A stretch of DNA of 64,000 bases from Brachypodium distachyon (lineage: Eukaryota > Streptophyta > Magnoliopsida > Poales > Poaceae), in NCBI RefSeq assembly GCF_000005505.3, contig NC_016133.3:37723237-37787236 (forward strand), written 5' to 3'. Every line of letters starts with the position of its first letter. Position 1 is the first letter of the stretch. Under the pieces are notes generated by a model that saw only the letters and a program-made list of their open reading frames with translations, was not told the DNA's origin and ran no database searches. Positions 44,348 to 57,618 of the stretch are shown here, one piece after another. The position numbers and the translations under genes are program-made.

Positions 44348-47300
44348 TTACTGTTGAGCCTCTGGCTCTTTTTTCCCTATGTACCTGTCAAATTCAAAAT
44401 AAACATTCAGTCAATTTTATTATTGGATTCCGTTGAGTACCATGATTGTGTTAGGGAGGATAAGAATTTGGGTTCTAAGAAAACAACAAATCCAAACAAA
44501 AAAAGAAGAAGCAGAAAACTGTATTTTGGACCTTCTGGTGGGCAGGAACATATTCACTGACAGAAGTCTTACCCCTGAGCCTTAGCACATCGAGACAAAT
44601 GATAGAGCTGAACAGTTTCGTTGGAGGCATGGCATGCCAGAAGCAAGTAGTTGCGCGGCTGTACCATCCATGCAAACCTCATAAAAAGTCCAGAATACAC
44701 ACACATGGCTGCAAAAAGCCCATAGGCATTAATGATAATTTGTAATTTATTCAAGGAACTGTGACTTGTGAGCCAAATCCCAGAGTATTTCACCTACCTG
44801 CTGTCATATTGCCAGATATCATTTCAGGTGGCTTGTTCAAATCAACCAAACCCTGTAAGAAAAATAAAATCAGGATTATTTGACTAGTGTATGGACAAGA
44901 AATTAAGGTGAGGTGGAATCAAATGGGGAAGGCTATTCATTTATGTATGGTACATGAATTGGTAGGAAAGAGGTTTTGCTTGAAGTTTGATGGCCTTTCA
45001 GATAAAGATAAATCATGAACTCCGATGTGGTCTAATGAAGGATAAACACACACACACACACACTGATATAAGTGATTAAGTTTAGTACTATTTTGAATCC
45101 TCAGGGTGCACTTTACATAAGCTAAGGTGGTGCAGAAACTGATTATTTTTTAGTATAGATTGCTAACAAAAAATAGCCAACCCGGGTGCAGGCACCCCTA
45201 GCCCCAAGTAGATCTGCCCCAGTGTGTTAGGCCCCAGAATTAAGATCCCTAATCACACGTCACTTTAGCTCAGGGCAATAGCTGGCCCAGAATTTGTAGC
45301 CAACTTTGCCTTGCCATTTGTGCAAAACTCTGTAAGGTATACACATGCTGACATGCATGAATGGCATGGTATTCTTGTGCAGTTAGACAAGTTAATATAC
45401 TAGTCTGTCCAATTCACAAAAACATGGCATTTTGGACATCGGAATGGTCCCCAAAATGCAACTTTCACAAAACCTAGTAATATAAATTATGACAGTGCTT
45501 TCCAGGACAAATTTACCCATATTATTGTCATGCTCCCAACTTAAATATCCAAAAACATATTGATAGCTAAAGTTTGTAATGTTTGACTGCTACTGCTGCT
45601 ATGCGAACACAGAAGGGCACGTTTTGTGAATTGGGCAGGATGTAACTAGCAGAATGATTACCGATACAATAGGATTCTTGTCAACTTTGTTACCAACAAA
45701 TTTTGCATCCATGTGACAAACTTAGCTCCATGAACAACTACCAAGCCTAATTTATCATGCAATAATATCTGCAGGGCTGTCAGTATAGGCATTACATTAA
45801 CCCACAATACACTGCTCCGTTTCAGTGGATGAAAATCACATGACCAGCAGTACACTACTCGAGGAAACTTCCTTATCAATGATACCATCAGACATTTGAT
45901 TCTCAACTCTCGAGGGAAAATGTTTACACGCAATTAAGGAATCCAAAAGAAAGACCCTCATCATTAGCAGTTTTCCTTTTAGCATCTAATATCTAATTGA
46001 AGTAGCAGAAAATCTACGGATCAGATTTACCCAAAGTTATCGTAGGGTCCAAATTTGCCCTAACTCAAAGAAAAATCAGATTTGAGTGCCATGTCTGATC
46101 GGAAAGCAATCGAAAAAAAATATCAGAACTTAAAAGGAGTCCGAGCAGCACTCTGCATGCGAAGTACTCCTCCAAGCTGGCCCCTCGCTACTCAAACTCA
46201 CGGACACCACATCGCCGCACATAAGGCGTGACACCAGGTCAATACTTACTACTTGCCTGATTTCCTCCTCCACTACTGTACTGTGTGCAATTGTGCATGG
46301 GTCCACGAATTGAACAATGCACAAAGTCTTTGAATTTGTTCCGAACAGTGTTAAATACATCAAGATTAAACAAACCGACTTGGAAAAAAAATTGATAAAC
46401 AAATAGCTACTCCCACGACTTCATATTAAGTGTCTTAAATTTGTCTAAATATGGATGCTTTTAGTTATCAAACAAACCGACTTGGAAAGAAAAAATGATA
46501 AATAAATAGCTACTCCCCCATCTCATATTAAGTGTCTTAAATTTGTCTAAATATGGATGTTTCTACAAACTAAAAAATAAGACGTGTCTGGATACATGTA
46601 ATATTTCGACACTTGATATAGAACGGAGGAAGTACTAACAACCATCCAATCCAATATCTGAGATTCGTGCGAGATTCATATAAATATAAAATGATGAGAA
46701 AATCTTAATTGGATCCCTATGATCGTCAACTAAGAAATAACTATTTCTAAGTCGTCTGAGAAATAGACACCCCCTTTCTAATTTTAGGGCAATTTTTGTT
46801 GATCCTAGGATTGGTGCACCTAGGGCATGCTGGGAAACCACACCGTCTATCGAGGCATGGACTGCTAAAAAAAGGTAACAATTTGTCAGTAAAAATAAAA
46901 CCGGTAATACAAATTAGTAAAAAGTTCAAACCAGCCCATTGTCCATAGTAATTAAGTGAGATTTTGTATCAAACGGCAGCTAAAACGCAATGCTTACCGC
47001 ACCATCCGTACAAAAATAGTAATCATCGATTAAAAATATATGTCTGCTGTCGATGTCTAACTCTTATAATAAAAAATTGCAGTAAGAAAATCATGTGTTA
47101 TATTTACAAGCTCAACACTTCCGTACTCAGCAACATCCGCGACCATATGATGGGCAAATGAGCCAAAATACTGATTCAAACTGCCTCATAATTTATTTAC
47201 GGATTCAAACACAAATATAATTCGGTATGAAAAGTTGAACGAAAACGGGTTCAAAAACAAAGATAGTAATGTATTAATTTTATACTCCATCCGACCGATC

Positions 47301-48236
47301 ATACAACGTTTAATATAGAATCATAATATTTTGACACCATCTATTTGGCCACAATGAGGAAACTATAAACCTTGAACAGAATCGAATCAAGTCCTAGCCT
47401 TACTAAGTCGACAAAATCGAGCAACAATGTGTCTACTCCCTCTCTGTAATAAAACTTGGAAGAAATTGAATCAAGTCCTAGCCTTACGAAGTCGACAAAA
47501 TCGAGCAACAATATGTCTACACCCTCTCAGTTAGTTTGCATACGTTTTTCAACTCAACTTTCGATTTAATAAAGTTCGAGACTTCTGTATTGCCAAGCAT
47601 GTCAATAAAATACAACTCTTTTGCTAAAATATGTTATTGACTATCTAATTTACAATATAATGTATTATGAGTTTAAACCAATCAATCAGAAAATGATATC
47701 ACCAAAACATAAGTAAAAAAGCTTAGTATTTTGGCTAGGTAAAATAAAATAAAATATATAATGGACCAGAATATTCAAAAATCAAATGCATACAAATACA
47801 TACACCTAAATTGCATATAGAATCAGTCTATTAGAAAAACAAAAAGTATATACAAAATACTCTTTAGTATACAAGTCTAGCCGCGCAATCTGCGCGGGTC
47901 ACCACACTAGTTCCCAATGAAGTAACCAACCAAATGTTCTTCAGTCCCAATCATTTCCTAACATATTTGTATCAAACCCCACAAAGGGGGCAAGATTCAA
48001 ATCCTCTCAACAGAGTGCAACATGGTCGCCTAGATAAAATCTACTACTTGCATCAAGGCCAGACTGGTATATTTTAATGCTACCCATCAATTGCACACAT
48101 TTAGCGACCAATTCAGGTACATAATCTATGGAGTGCGTACCGCGAGGACGAAGCCCCAGTTAGCGACAGGGCCCCAGAAGTGGGTGGTCTTGGGGCCGAC
48201 GGGGCTGTTCACGAACGCCTTGAACGCCGTCGCCAT
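44348..48236 (-). CDS. MPC1: Mitochondrial pyruvate carrier subunit 1, copy B
   Basis: Four exons on the minus strand: 48141-48236, 44798-44852, 44573-44708 and 44348-44384, giving 107 residues with the same exon lengths and phases as copy A. Signatures match the MPC1 consensus closely: GPKTTHFWGPVANWGF, KPPEMISGNMTA, MRFAWMVQPRNYLLLACHAS. Two short hydrophobic segments follow an amphipathic N-terminus. It supplies pyruvate to the mitochondrial matrix together with an MPC2 partner not in this window. Intron 1 is about 3.3 kb and is filled with MITEs, tandem duplications and a Helitron end, while the coding sequence is intact. This copy is the better candidate for the ancestral, functional carrier. 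Confidence 0.92.
45046..45063. repeat. (AC)n microsatellite
   Basis: Nine AC units in the large intron 1 of MPC1 copy B; likely polymorphic in length. Confidence 0.85.
46371..46632. mobile_element. Stowaway MITE with a duplicated left part
   Basis: A Stowaway with TA flanks spans 46513-46632 (starts CTCCCCCATCTCATATTAAG, ends GATATAGAACGGAGGAAG). Its left half and about 45 bp of flank occur again immediately upstream at 46371-46467, from CAAACCGACTTGGAAA to ATATGGATG. This is a tandem duplication of about 97 bp made after the insertion. It lies in MPC1-B intron 1. Confidence 0.75.
47380..47528 (+). repeat. Tandem duplication of about 80 bp
   Basis: Two units share TCAAGTCCTAGCCTTAC, AAGTCGACAAAATCGAGCAA and a CCCTCTC tail. 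In intron 1 of MPC1 copy B. Confidence 0.75.
47881..47910 (+). mobile_element. Helitron 3' terminus
   Basis: A 7-bp perfect hairpin (CCGCGCA, loop ATC, TGCGCGG) is followed by CTAG at 47907-47910 and a host T, the canonical Helitron 3' end. The matching 5' TC end, presumably upstream in the same intron, could not be fixed by eye. Confidence 0.72.
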
Positions 48237-49857
48237 AGAGGAACTCGCCGGCGCGCAAATCACCTGCTGAAGTCACAAGCTGTCGCATCAGTACCGAATC
48301 GATTTCGGCTGCAGCAGAAGGAAATCGGGGGTGGTAATTTGAACAGTAGGGTAGGGTTCCGTGGGCAGATCCACACGCATCGACAAACATAGAGGGGCAG
48401 AGACCTCGATTGTTCGACGGCGGCGGGTCGGGGAGGGAGGCCGACGAGCTGACGGGCTAGGGCGGAGGCGTCGGCGAGAAGCTTGGGGAGGATGAAGATG
48501 ATTTGGTTGGTGGAGTAGTTGGAGAATGACGACTACTACTTCTCCATCCGACGGTTGAGATAAAATATCTAATCCACCATAGGTACACCTGCATTTGCCT
48601 AAATATTTTGCCTGTTGTTTCATTATAAAATTCTAGTTCCTCTAGTCATCTAAATTAATCATGGACATAGCAAAAAAAAATAGAAATATTAAAACATCGA
48701 CTTAATTTGTTCTTTCAAGAATACGCCTAAGCAGGCGTATCATCCATTAAACATTGTCTTTAATTATCATTCCAAATATTTGAATGGGATACACAAAAAT
48801 ATATGATAAAAACTCTTTTAGAGTGAATCTTTAGAATTTTTTGTTACCTTGGTTCCTCGATTTGTAGTATTGAAATCCTTATGATTTTTTTTTTTTTATG
48901 ATTCCTCTTTGACACTATGTTCTATGGTACCCATGGTGTGTCAAACACTTATATCGATGTTGATTCCCCTACCGCTGCATTCCGTAGTGGCCAGCAGGCT
49001 AGGCAGTGGCGCGACAGGGCTCCCCGATTGTCCAGCAGCACGACGACACAGCTAAGGGGGGCGTTGGAGGAGACAGGAGGTGCGGTGGCGGGCATGGCTG
49101 GTGTCGAAGACGCAAGGTGCAACGGCGACGGACGTGGACAAGTAGGCAACCAACACACTGGGGTATGCACCTTTTAGATGCATGCCCCTAAGTACAACTT
49201 CAAGCTCCCTCATGCAATGCAAGTTAGGTCCCTGTGGACAACTAGGCAACCAAACAAACCACCGATTTGGAAAATTTAGGTCTTGTTTTGAACTAGAGAA
49301 AATATTAGGACGAAAAGAAACTTTAGTGGAAGTTCATGAACCAAAAGGGAACTTTTCTACTCCCTCCGGCCAGAATTACTTGCCAAAATATTACACATAT
49401 CTAGACGCTTTTTAAACATAGATACATACATATTTGGGCAAATTTGAGACAAGTAATATGGGTCAGTAGTATTTCTTTTAGTGCCCTCGTCATCTTCATC
49501 TTCTCTCATTGTCAGCCTGGAGAGATCCTTGCACTCATAAAGTGAAGGGAGGAAGTATATCATTACCATTGAAGAATTATTCCATCATATTGATCAACAC
49601 GGAGAATATACATTGTACATTACAGTTTTGTGGCATTGAGAACGAGGTGCAGCATGGAGAATATCTTTGCATTTACAGTTTTGCGGCATTGAGAGCAAGG
49701 TGCAACATGGAGAACTGTCAATTGGCTGACTAGGGGAAATTCATGAAACTGACATTGTGGGGGAAGCATGGTATATTGTTAAAGGAAATGAAAACAAAGA
49801 ACATACAATGTACATGCGAAACAAGATGACCCATTTTTATAGCCCAAGACCTGTCTG
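48237..49857. other. Leader of MPC1-B and intergenic
   Basis: The first few hundred bases are the probable leader and promoter of MPC1-B. A short GC-rich island at 48960-49150 has an open frame without recognisable domain. A Stowaway lies at 49360-49469. No supportable gene. Confidence 0.45.
49360..49469. mobile_element. Stowaway MITE
   Basis: 110 bp, TA-flanked, starts CTCCCTCCGGCCAGAATTAC and ends CAAGTAATATGGGTCAGTAG. Located in the 3' flank of the TBC gene. Confidence 0.8.
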
Positions 49858-52800
49858 TTATTTTTTACTAACATTAGGGCTAGACGAGACATGGCTGCTC
49901 GCCCTGCTCATCACTCTTGATTTGAGAGGCTGAAACCGCTTACTACTCGAGCTTGCACTGGGTCCCTCCAATTTTTTCCGGTACTCTTTATCAAGCTCCA
50001 CGAGGCGACTGGACACCTGAAAATAAGTGTGCATCAGTATCTATCTGGTAATGCAAAAAATTACTAACTGTTTTCTAATCATCAGAAGATCACAACCTCC
50101 ATCAAAATACTATGATGTTTCATCCATCCAGACGAAAAGCATGAAGTTTGATGGTGTTTTTATTCCCAACAAATCACATGTAATTGTAAACATATCTTAT
50201 CCCTGACAAAACTTGTGTAAATGTAAACAACCAAGAGGATTGGTGCGCTGGTGTAATTAGCTAAGTTTTACAAGCCTAGCTCTCCGGCAAAACAAAAACT
50301 GGACATGAAATGCAGGATAGTGATCCATCTTTCAAAAAAGAAAGAAAGAGTAAGCTGTTATGTGGATCACCAAACTAATTTGACTGTTCAACACAGAGCC
50401 CTAAACTATCTGGGTCACAAACTCGTTTAAGTGGGTTCTTATATACTGTACTAGGCTATTGGCATGCCAGCGGGGTATGAACGATGACATGGCACGTTGG
50501 GTCATGCTACCATGACATGGGCATCTGATCTAGTCGCAGTGTCACTAACAATGTAACAGAGGTATGCCCTCCCTTCAGAGCCAGTGGCGGAGCCAGGATT
50601 TCAACTATAGGTATGCCATTTTTTTGCAGTGACAACAAACCAGCGAATAAGGGCGGCACTACAGGGTGCTAGGTGGACAATCGTAGACGTCTAGCGATGG
50701 AGTGACAGTGTTGGTCATCGAGGGCTCTGAGTTCAATCTGCCAGTTGTGTCAATGCTTAGGTTTCATCAGGAGTGAAGTTACGAGCCAAATTCCCTTAAA
50801 AAGTTATGATCCAACTCTGAAATCTCCATATTTCTAGTGTGGGTCGAGTTGGTCACTTGGCTTGTGAGAGGTCTTGAAGGCAAGAAATATTGGTTGGTGT
50901 CAAAGAATTAGCTTGTTTTGCACTAACACCCTGGTAATTTTATACACATACCACACATATGTAGGAGTAGTATATAGTATTAACATTTTTGTAGAAAGTA
51001 ATGGGTATGCATTGCATACCCTTGCATTAGGCTGCCTCTGCCCCTGAGCCTCCCCACCACCTGTGATTGAGACCCGCATCATTTCCATCGATTTCGCTCA
51101 GTCGCAATTCCTTGCACTTAGCAACAATCATAATGTCCGCACCTGCCTTCATGTGCCACTCATGCGCACCTTACACACAGTGGCACGAGTTCACAATGCA
51201 ATGTCCTTACCTCAACCTTCAGTCATGAAGCCAGGCTAACATGCTAATGTCCCAGAGTTGACCAACTTAAGCAAGTTCATTGACGTATGCACACGCAGTT
51301 AGGGAGTTCAATTATCTATTTGGACCAGCTGGACAAGACCCACAGTGCAATTTACTCTTCAAGGTAATGATACATATTCATTTTCAGTTTTTTTGAAACA
51401 GAAGATTTCATTTCTCTCCTGGCCTCTGCATCTAGCAGATACACACAGCCAATGATGCATACTGAAAGATGCAGAAGTCTTCAGACACATCAATCAGAAA
51501 AAAGAGGGTGGTAAACAAAAGCCTCGACAGAAAGAAGGACATGCATAAACTTACTAAAGCTAACATGTTAAGTGCAATTAAATATCCAAAGATCTAAAAA
51601 GACCGCACAGTATCAAATTGTAGAGGACCTAGAACAAAGATTAGCATATAAAGGAGATTGTTGGAACCAAAAGAAGAAAACACATAAATGCAAATAAATA
51701 GCAGAGAACAACTTTAATCTCGCCATAATAAGATAAAGCAAAGGAAAACACATAGTGGTATATGCAAAAATAAGCTTCTCGCACAGCAATAACTCACAAC
51801 AATATGGTCATGCTATCATAACTGCTTTATGAAACAGTTCGTCACCTTAAATGAGAAGGCAAGCGGTAACAATGTATCTGGATCAGTTGCCTCCTCTGGA
51901 AAATTTCTCAAGGAATGTAGAAGTTGCTCGAAAGGCAAATTGACCTGACAGAAAGGAAACCTTTAGCAATTCCTAAAAACATATGTCTTCAAGATAAAGC
52001 AGCAAAAGACACCAAGAAACTCACCAGGTCATCATGGCAGAATCTCAATAGAGCCAATCCAACTTGAAACACAACCTTAATACCCTGTACGTAGTAAGCA
52101 GCATGTAAACCAGATACAATCAGTACTTTATTTATCTTACTTGGATTTAGAAGATTGGTAGAATTACTAAATGAGTTAAATGCATTTTTACAAGGATATA
52201 ATTGCAAGAATGAAACAGGAACACTATGTTGCAGTTTTGACTGGACATGAAAAGAGTATAATAAGAATGGAAACACGAGATCGTGTGCTGAGCAGGAAGC
52301 CATAAGACTATAACTTGAACTATTTGTTAAGTACAATCAACAACAGGACAATTATAAGTACTCTGAACTAAAATAGATGAGATGTTCTCCTGAGTGCTTG
52401 TCTGCAAGGAACTTAACAATAAAAGGTGCTAAAAACTGGTTGAAAATGACTTTACTTGGTTGCCATATTGGATTGCATTCAGTCATTCAAAGGAACAACA
52501 AAAGAACTCCAACAATGATAATATTTACCTAAACATCTACATCAGACCCCTGAAGTTACTGCATCTTATAATAGGGGCTACTAGAACAAATAATGGTTAC
52601 ATAAGCCGCTGCAGATTGTTCTTGTTTAAATGTCTTCTAAAACAGAAGTATTGAAAGCACTAGCAGAAGTCAACAACAGCTATTAACTCATAAGCTTACA
52701 TAAACACTGAACAGGTAACAAATATATGGATGGGCAAGATTGTAACCTCATAAAGGAAGACATCCCAAACTCTGAGAGTTAGATGAAACGGGAAGGAATA

Positions 52801-54996
52801 CGAGAAAACTGTGATGAACCATTGACTTGCATACATGCTTGGATTTATCATTTCATCCTGAAAATGTTGTCCCAATTTTGGCATGTGCTCTGTAACTAAT
52901 TTCTCAAATTGACACAGATATTGCTGCACAAGAGGTAGACCAGCCTGTTGCAAGAGCACACACAGTAATATTTGTTATATAAAGGTTTAGAATTTTCAAG
53001 AAAATATTTCCTAAGTTCTGCATGTGTTTCACCCCTAATTGCTCAAACTCAGTACAGGCATTGCTGAGCAAGTAGCAAAACATGTAGGCATGCAGGTAGG
53101 AGAATGAATTAAATTTTGTTTAGTAGTTTAACATATAGAAATAAGAGGGAAAATACAGTAGCAGACCATGATGATAATCATGAAGCAAGCATTATCAAGC
53201 AACGGTATTGCAATAATTGGGCCAAATAAGAAAATATCTGAAAGTGAAATCTCAACCTCATCCATCACTCTGAAGTTCAAGTATTAAAAACTAAATAGCC
53301 ATTTGAATGCCCGCAGAAAAAAAAAAAAGGTATTTCGCCGAAGTTCATTTACCTGATACAAGCCTTCCATTGGTGAATGGACAGCTCCCTTCAGCAAAGC
53401 AACTATTAACCAAAATGCATCCTCCTCACTCATATAAAGAAGCAGCAAGCCGGCTATAAATCCCATTCCCTGCATCATGATTACGCAAAAGAAACAGCAT
53501 ATTACTCCAAAGAATATGTTTATCACTTCATTCTCATATACTATGTTGGTGGGCTGAACAGTGAACACAAACCTGCACATATCCGACGTCCCTATCATAA
53601 ACAGAGTATGCTTTTAAAACATTATACAACGATCTTTGACCTGGGCCATGTCTCTGTTGGAAGAAAATATGAGATGGAAATGTACGTGATATGTCGCGAA
53701 TTATTTCCAGTTCTGATGATGATGTCTCGTATATGACCAGGGTCTGTTCAAAGAAAACATAATACAAATAAGATTACCAAACTAAATAAAGTATCTCTAT
53801 ACCGTATTTTCATCGTTTCAAGAAACAATTATCAATACAACAGAAAACCAAGTTTTACAGGGAAATATAGTGGAAGCAAAGGAAATAAGTTCTTGCAGAT
53901 GTGCAATCCTTGAAACTAATAACAAATTTCACTAAGTATGAAATAATTAGAATAGAGACACATGCAAGTACAAAGAAAGATTAGCTTAAATATGATCCAA
54001 GGTGAATAACTCCAGTATAAATAATCTGCATAGTTTTAGCTACCTTATTTTCTCCACAACACAGAAGGTTATATAAATGGAGCATACATAATCTATACCC
54101 AAGGCATCCTGTGATGTTTCGCTTCAGATAGGTTAACAGATTTAAAAGCAAATGTTGTTGTTATCACTAGTCACTACGTAAATTTCCAGCGAGGCCTAAG
54201 AAAGGCCGAACTCAAACAAAATGATGATCATGAGTACCTCATAAACTCCAGGGTTCATCAGCAAGAGGTCCCTGCTACCTGAAATCAACTGCCAAACAAG
54301 TCCTCTAAGACAATCAGGAATTCCTTTCCTTATTCTTCTTTTAACCACATGAGGTTTCCTTCTAACATAATGCTTCCAGTCACTACCACCAACTCCGATC
54401 ATCTTCCTCCATTTTCTTATCCTCCTTTCCTCCCTACAACAACCCCCAAAAAATGCATGCGAGGCAGATTGCTTAGAGAAAAGAAAAGTAGCACAAAGCA
54501 GCTAATTTCCATAAGTAAACTAGCCTGATATGTCACATAAATGGCAACAAGGTATGAGAGTAACATCAACATAGTAAATAACAAGTATGCTTTATCACAC
54601 AAGCGACAAAATATATGAGAACAATTCTCAAGCAATCGCTGAGCAGCGAGGGTCCATGTATAAACACAGAAATTTAAGATGTATCAGACACCAGAAACTC
54701 AGATGGTTATACCGCAACGCATAGGAATGAACTAATTTATTCACATAAATAGCATAAGGTAACTAGTCAAGAAGCCTCCAAGGCTCCAACTTCTCGAATA
54801 GTCAAACAAGCAGGGGCTACAAATGACAGGAGACTCATGTATGGCATACCTACCTTTCATGTTCATGTGTGGATCTGCTTTTCAGAATTCCCTCAGGGGA
54901 GTTACTATGTTCCGTCTTGATAAAACCAAATCTATCCACGGGCCGAGAAGGAGCTGGTCCAGGTTCAGTGTCATCGACCCCTTTCTTCTTATCCAT
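49858..54996 (-). CDS. TBC-domain Rab GTPase-activating protein
   Basis: Eight coding exons on the minus strand: 54854-54996, 54238-54433, 53573-53743, 53353-53469, 52747-52944, 52025-52084, 51846-51944 and 49858-50016. All have GT-AG introns and join in frame to 380 residues. The TBC domain runs from about residue 82 (KGIPDCLRGLVWQLISG) and contains the arginine-finger motif IIRDISRTFPSH and the glutamine-finger motif DVGYVQGMGF, both intact, so GAP catalysis toward a Rab/Ypt GTPase is expected. Later signatures are MSEEDAFWLIVALL and VFSYSFPFHLTLRVWDVFL. The tail is Ser-rich. The start ATG is supported because splicing the upstream leader (donor after 55693, acceptor before 55044) places a TAG in frame just before the exon. 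Close relatives are plant gyp1-like TBC proteins. The Rab partner is unknown. Confidence 0.92.
50583..51047. mobile_element. Probable MITE in the last TBC intron
   Basis: Left end CAGTGGCGGAGCCAGG and right end, reversed, CAGGGGCAGAGGCAGC are imperfect inverted repeats of a type frequent in grasses. No clean target duplication was found. Confidence 0.45.
51389..51500 (-). mobile_element. Non-LTR retroelement tail in the last TBC intron
   Basis: Minus-strand version of the recurring tail, with A-run, CCTGGCCTCTGCATC complement and TGTGTATC motif. Truncated, non-coding. Confidence 0.45.
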
Positions 54997-56794
54997 TTTA
55001 TTGAGTACTTGGGGGAGCCTTTGCTGTATTTCAAGAAAGATGCCCTGCCATTTATATTCAATAACAGTCCATCACCGTAAACTGTAAATTCTACCTGACG
55101 TTGTTGAGTTTGCATAACATGAACCATAAAATAACATCTTAAATAAAGTTGATAGGATAAAACACCACGTGAATTAATTGTCAGTGTCAGCACCAATGGT
55201 GAAAAATCACCAAGTAATTGTAAAATGAACGTTCATATTCACAAGTTCATATAGCTAAATCAAAAGATGCATGACGGTTACCGAGTTATCCTACTGATGA
55301 CCGTCTGTATAAAACAAAAAAGCTGTTGCAAACGACAAGTTAACTCCTACAAACAATTTATCTACACCGGCGGTTGGTTTAATGTGGGCATGGGGTTCAG
55401 TTGAACCCTCAAACTTTGAGGATGAACTTGCTGGTATTTGCAGTATTAGTGTTTTTGGCGAAAAATTATTGGTTAGCGGTATTAGATTCATTCAAACTCA
55501 ATGTTCGCGTGAACATGGGCATGGGCTGGATCCACCTGCATGATGGGGTCAGCTGAGGTCGAACAAACCGTGGATTGTTGAATTAATAGATAAGTAAGGT
55601 AGAATTCCGTCCGGAATTAACTACCCACAGCAACGAAAATACCAGAAGAAAATTCTAGTATCTCAATCCAAGCAGGACATGGGCTTCCTTACCTAGGACG
55701 AATGCGCGGGATGGGGGAGGTGATAGAGGCCGAAATCGCACAGGTGAGGAGAATCAAATGCAGGAGAAAGGCTTGGATTTGATGAAGAGATTAAGGGAAC
55801 CTGAGAGACAGGAGGGAGCTGCCCGCGGTAGCGCTACCAACTCCGACCGCGGTTACTCTTCCCCGGCGACGGTGACCGGCTGGCTAGGGGTTAGGGTGAG
55901 GATCCCCCGGCTAAGGAGCAAGGATGCGTGGCGGCCGCAGGCTCGGAGGGTTGCTTAGGACCGCGGAGGCCGGACGCGGGGCGACGATGGGAGTAGCTGG
56001 GGCCAACGGCCGGCGGTGAGCGGAGGAGGTTCGGCCAGGCGGGGGTGGATCTGAGAGAGAGAGTTTAGACGTGGGGCCTTGACTCGATCCTACGTGGCTA
56101 ACGCGTCTCTTTTTTCGTATTCTTTATTAGAACTAGCTGCGTTTCGAGCACTAAAAAAGGCCGTTTCTCGTCGTCCATGCTTGGTCGTCGTTCCAAGCGT
56201 CCCATTCTCAGATTTACGAAACGGATTTGTTCTCAAGAGTTTGCTTGTAGTGGGCGACCACATATCTTCGAAAGATTTATGAAATAGGAAGATTTATTTT
56301 CCTTATGGAACGTCGATTAATTTCTGTCTCTAATTTCTGCGATGGTTATACGGAGAGTAGAACTTTTTTTGAGGGATACGGAAAGTAGAACTTTGATTCA
56401 TGAACAGTAAATCTACGGACAGGCCTCGGGGTTTCCATGGGCCCCTCCATGAATTACTGGAATTGAGTAAAATTAGAGTATTTAAACATCTTGTGTTCTA
56501 TTTATTTATATCTCATTCCGGTAATAAAAGTAGAGTATATTAATAGTATATGTAACCTAGTGAAGTGATACTGGTAACACAAAATATGTTCCATTAAACA
56601 GAAAATAAAGGTAACACAAAATATGTTCCACTATTGAACACTAAATATGTGCACGGGTCAAAACCAACGCGGTGGCACATCGGATCAGCAAAATTCGGGA
56701 TGTATATGTACCTAGTGCCGTGATGCCGATCAAGTCGTGGTTCTCGGTCAATACGCAAAATGAGAAATGCCGCGGAGATTCCGTTTGTTAAATA

Positions 56795-57094
56795 ACAGCC
56801 CGTTTGGCAAGCAAAAATTCATTTCATTCGTAAATTCAATTTTTGATAGGATTTCATTTGGTTGAATTTAAATTTCAGGTTCAAAAATCATGTTTGTCTA
56901 CCACATGGAATTGTAGAGTGAGAGACAATTTTAGAGAAATGATGGCTTTTAGAAAAGAATTATGGTTAGTTATAGTGTAATTCCATGAAATTTGAGATTG
57001 GATTTCTATGACCAATTCCGTGCCAGCCAAACAAATTGGTTTCTGAAATTGAATTCCAGAATTCTATGCCAAATGATGGGTGACAAACAGGCTG
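56795..57094. mobile_element. Probable hAT-like MITE
   Basis: Ends CAGCCCGTTTGGC and, reversed, CAGCCTGTTTGTC; 300 bp with long internal complementarity. No 8-bp target duplication was recognised. Confidence 0.55.
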
Positions 57095-57391
57095 CAAAGG
57101 TAAATTTCTCGGAAGGAGGCTTAGCTTATCAAACTTGTACTGTATATTGAAATCATCGACGCCTTTCTCTGTCTAGCTTCAGCGAGGGGCAACGATCTTC
57201 CACACCAATGTTTTATTCTCACTACAATCCAAAAGAAAAACAGAGCTGCCAAAATTAATCCGAAAGAAACAATAGAGAGCTGCCAAAAAAAGCCCTATGA
57301 AGAACAATATATAACTGGTATACTGGTAGTTAATTAACATCTGTAAACTTGCAGTATACGGCTAAGTACGTGCGCGCTGCGACTAATCGAA

Positions 57392-57406
57392 AATCAAAGA
57401 CGCGTT
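57392..57406 (+). promoter_or_regulatory. Upstream element shared by DUF1262 genes 1 and 2
   Basis: The 15-mer AATCAAAGACGCGTT lies 213 bp before the ATG of gene 1 and recurs at 59373-59387, 325 bp before gene 2. Flanking bases also match partly (CGAYTAR before it, CTTG after). It is either a retained piece of duplicated promoter or a real control site; ACGCGT is a CGCG-box-like core. Confidence 0.4.
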
Positions 57407-57618
57407 TCTTGGTCCAGTGAACAAACCCGCGACTTCCTTCCTGACTCATTTTACTAATCAAAGGATTTGACAGGAAACATTTTTCTAATGTAATCATTGA
57501 ACAAACGATTTCAGATGCTACAGGTCGCACATGGACTACTACAAATATCCGTACAGTCAATTGCTCATCGCTGTCAAATGTCAATGCAAGCAAAACCAGA
57601 CAACCAACCAACCGAGCC

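Larger units (their letters stand above)
54997..57618. other. Leader/promoter of the TBC gene and intergenic
   Basis: Includes the TBC 5' UTR (54997-55044), its leader intron with donor at 55691-55692, and a GC-rich island at about 55700-56060 that is probably the promoter and first exon. Beyond 56100 the sequence is AT-rich up to the DUF1262 array. An open frame in the island (55758-55958) reads against the gene and has no domain. Confidence 0.55.

Noticed and set aside
47284..47530. Possible satellite array in MPC1-B intron 1
   Set aside because: Only two units of about 80 bp are present, so it is recorded as a simple tandem duplication.
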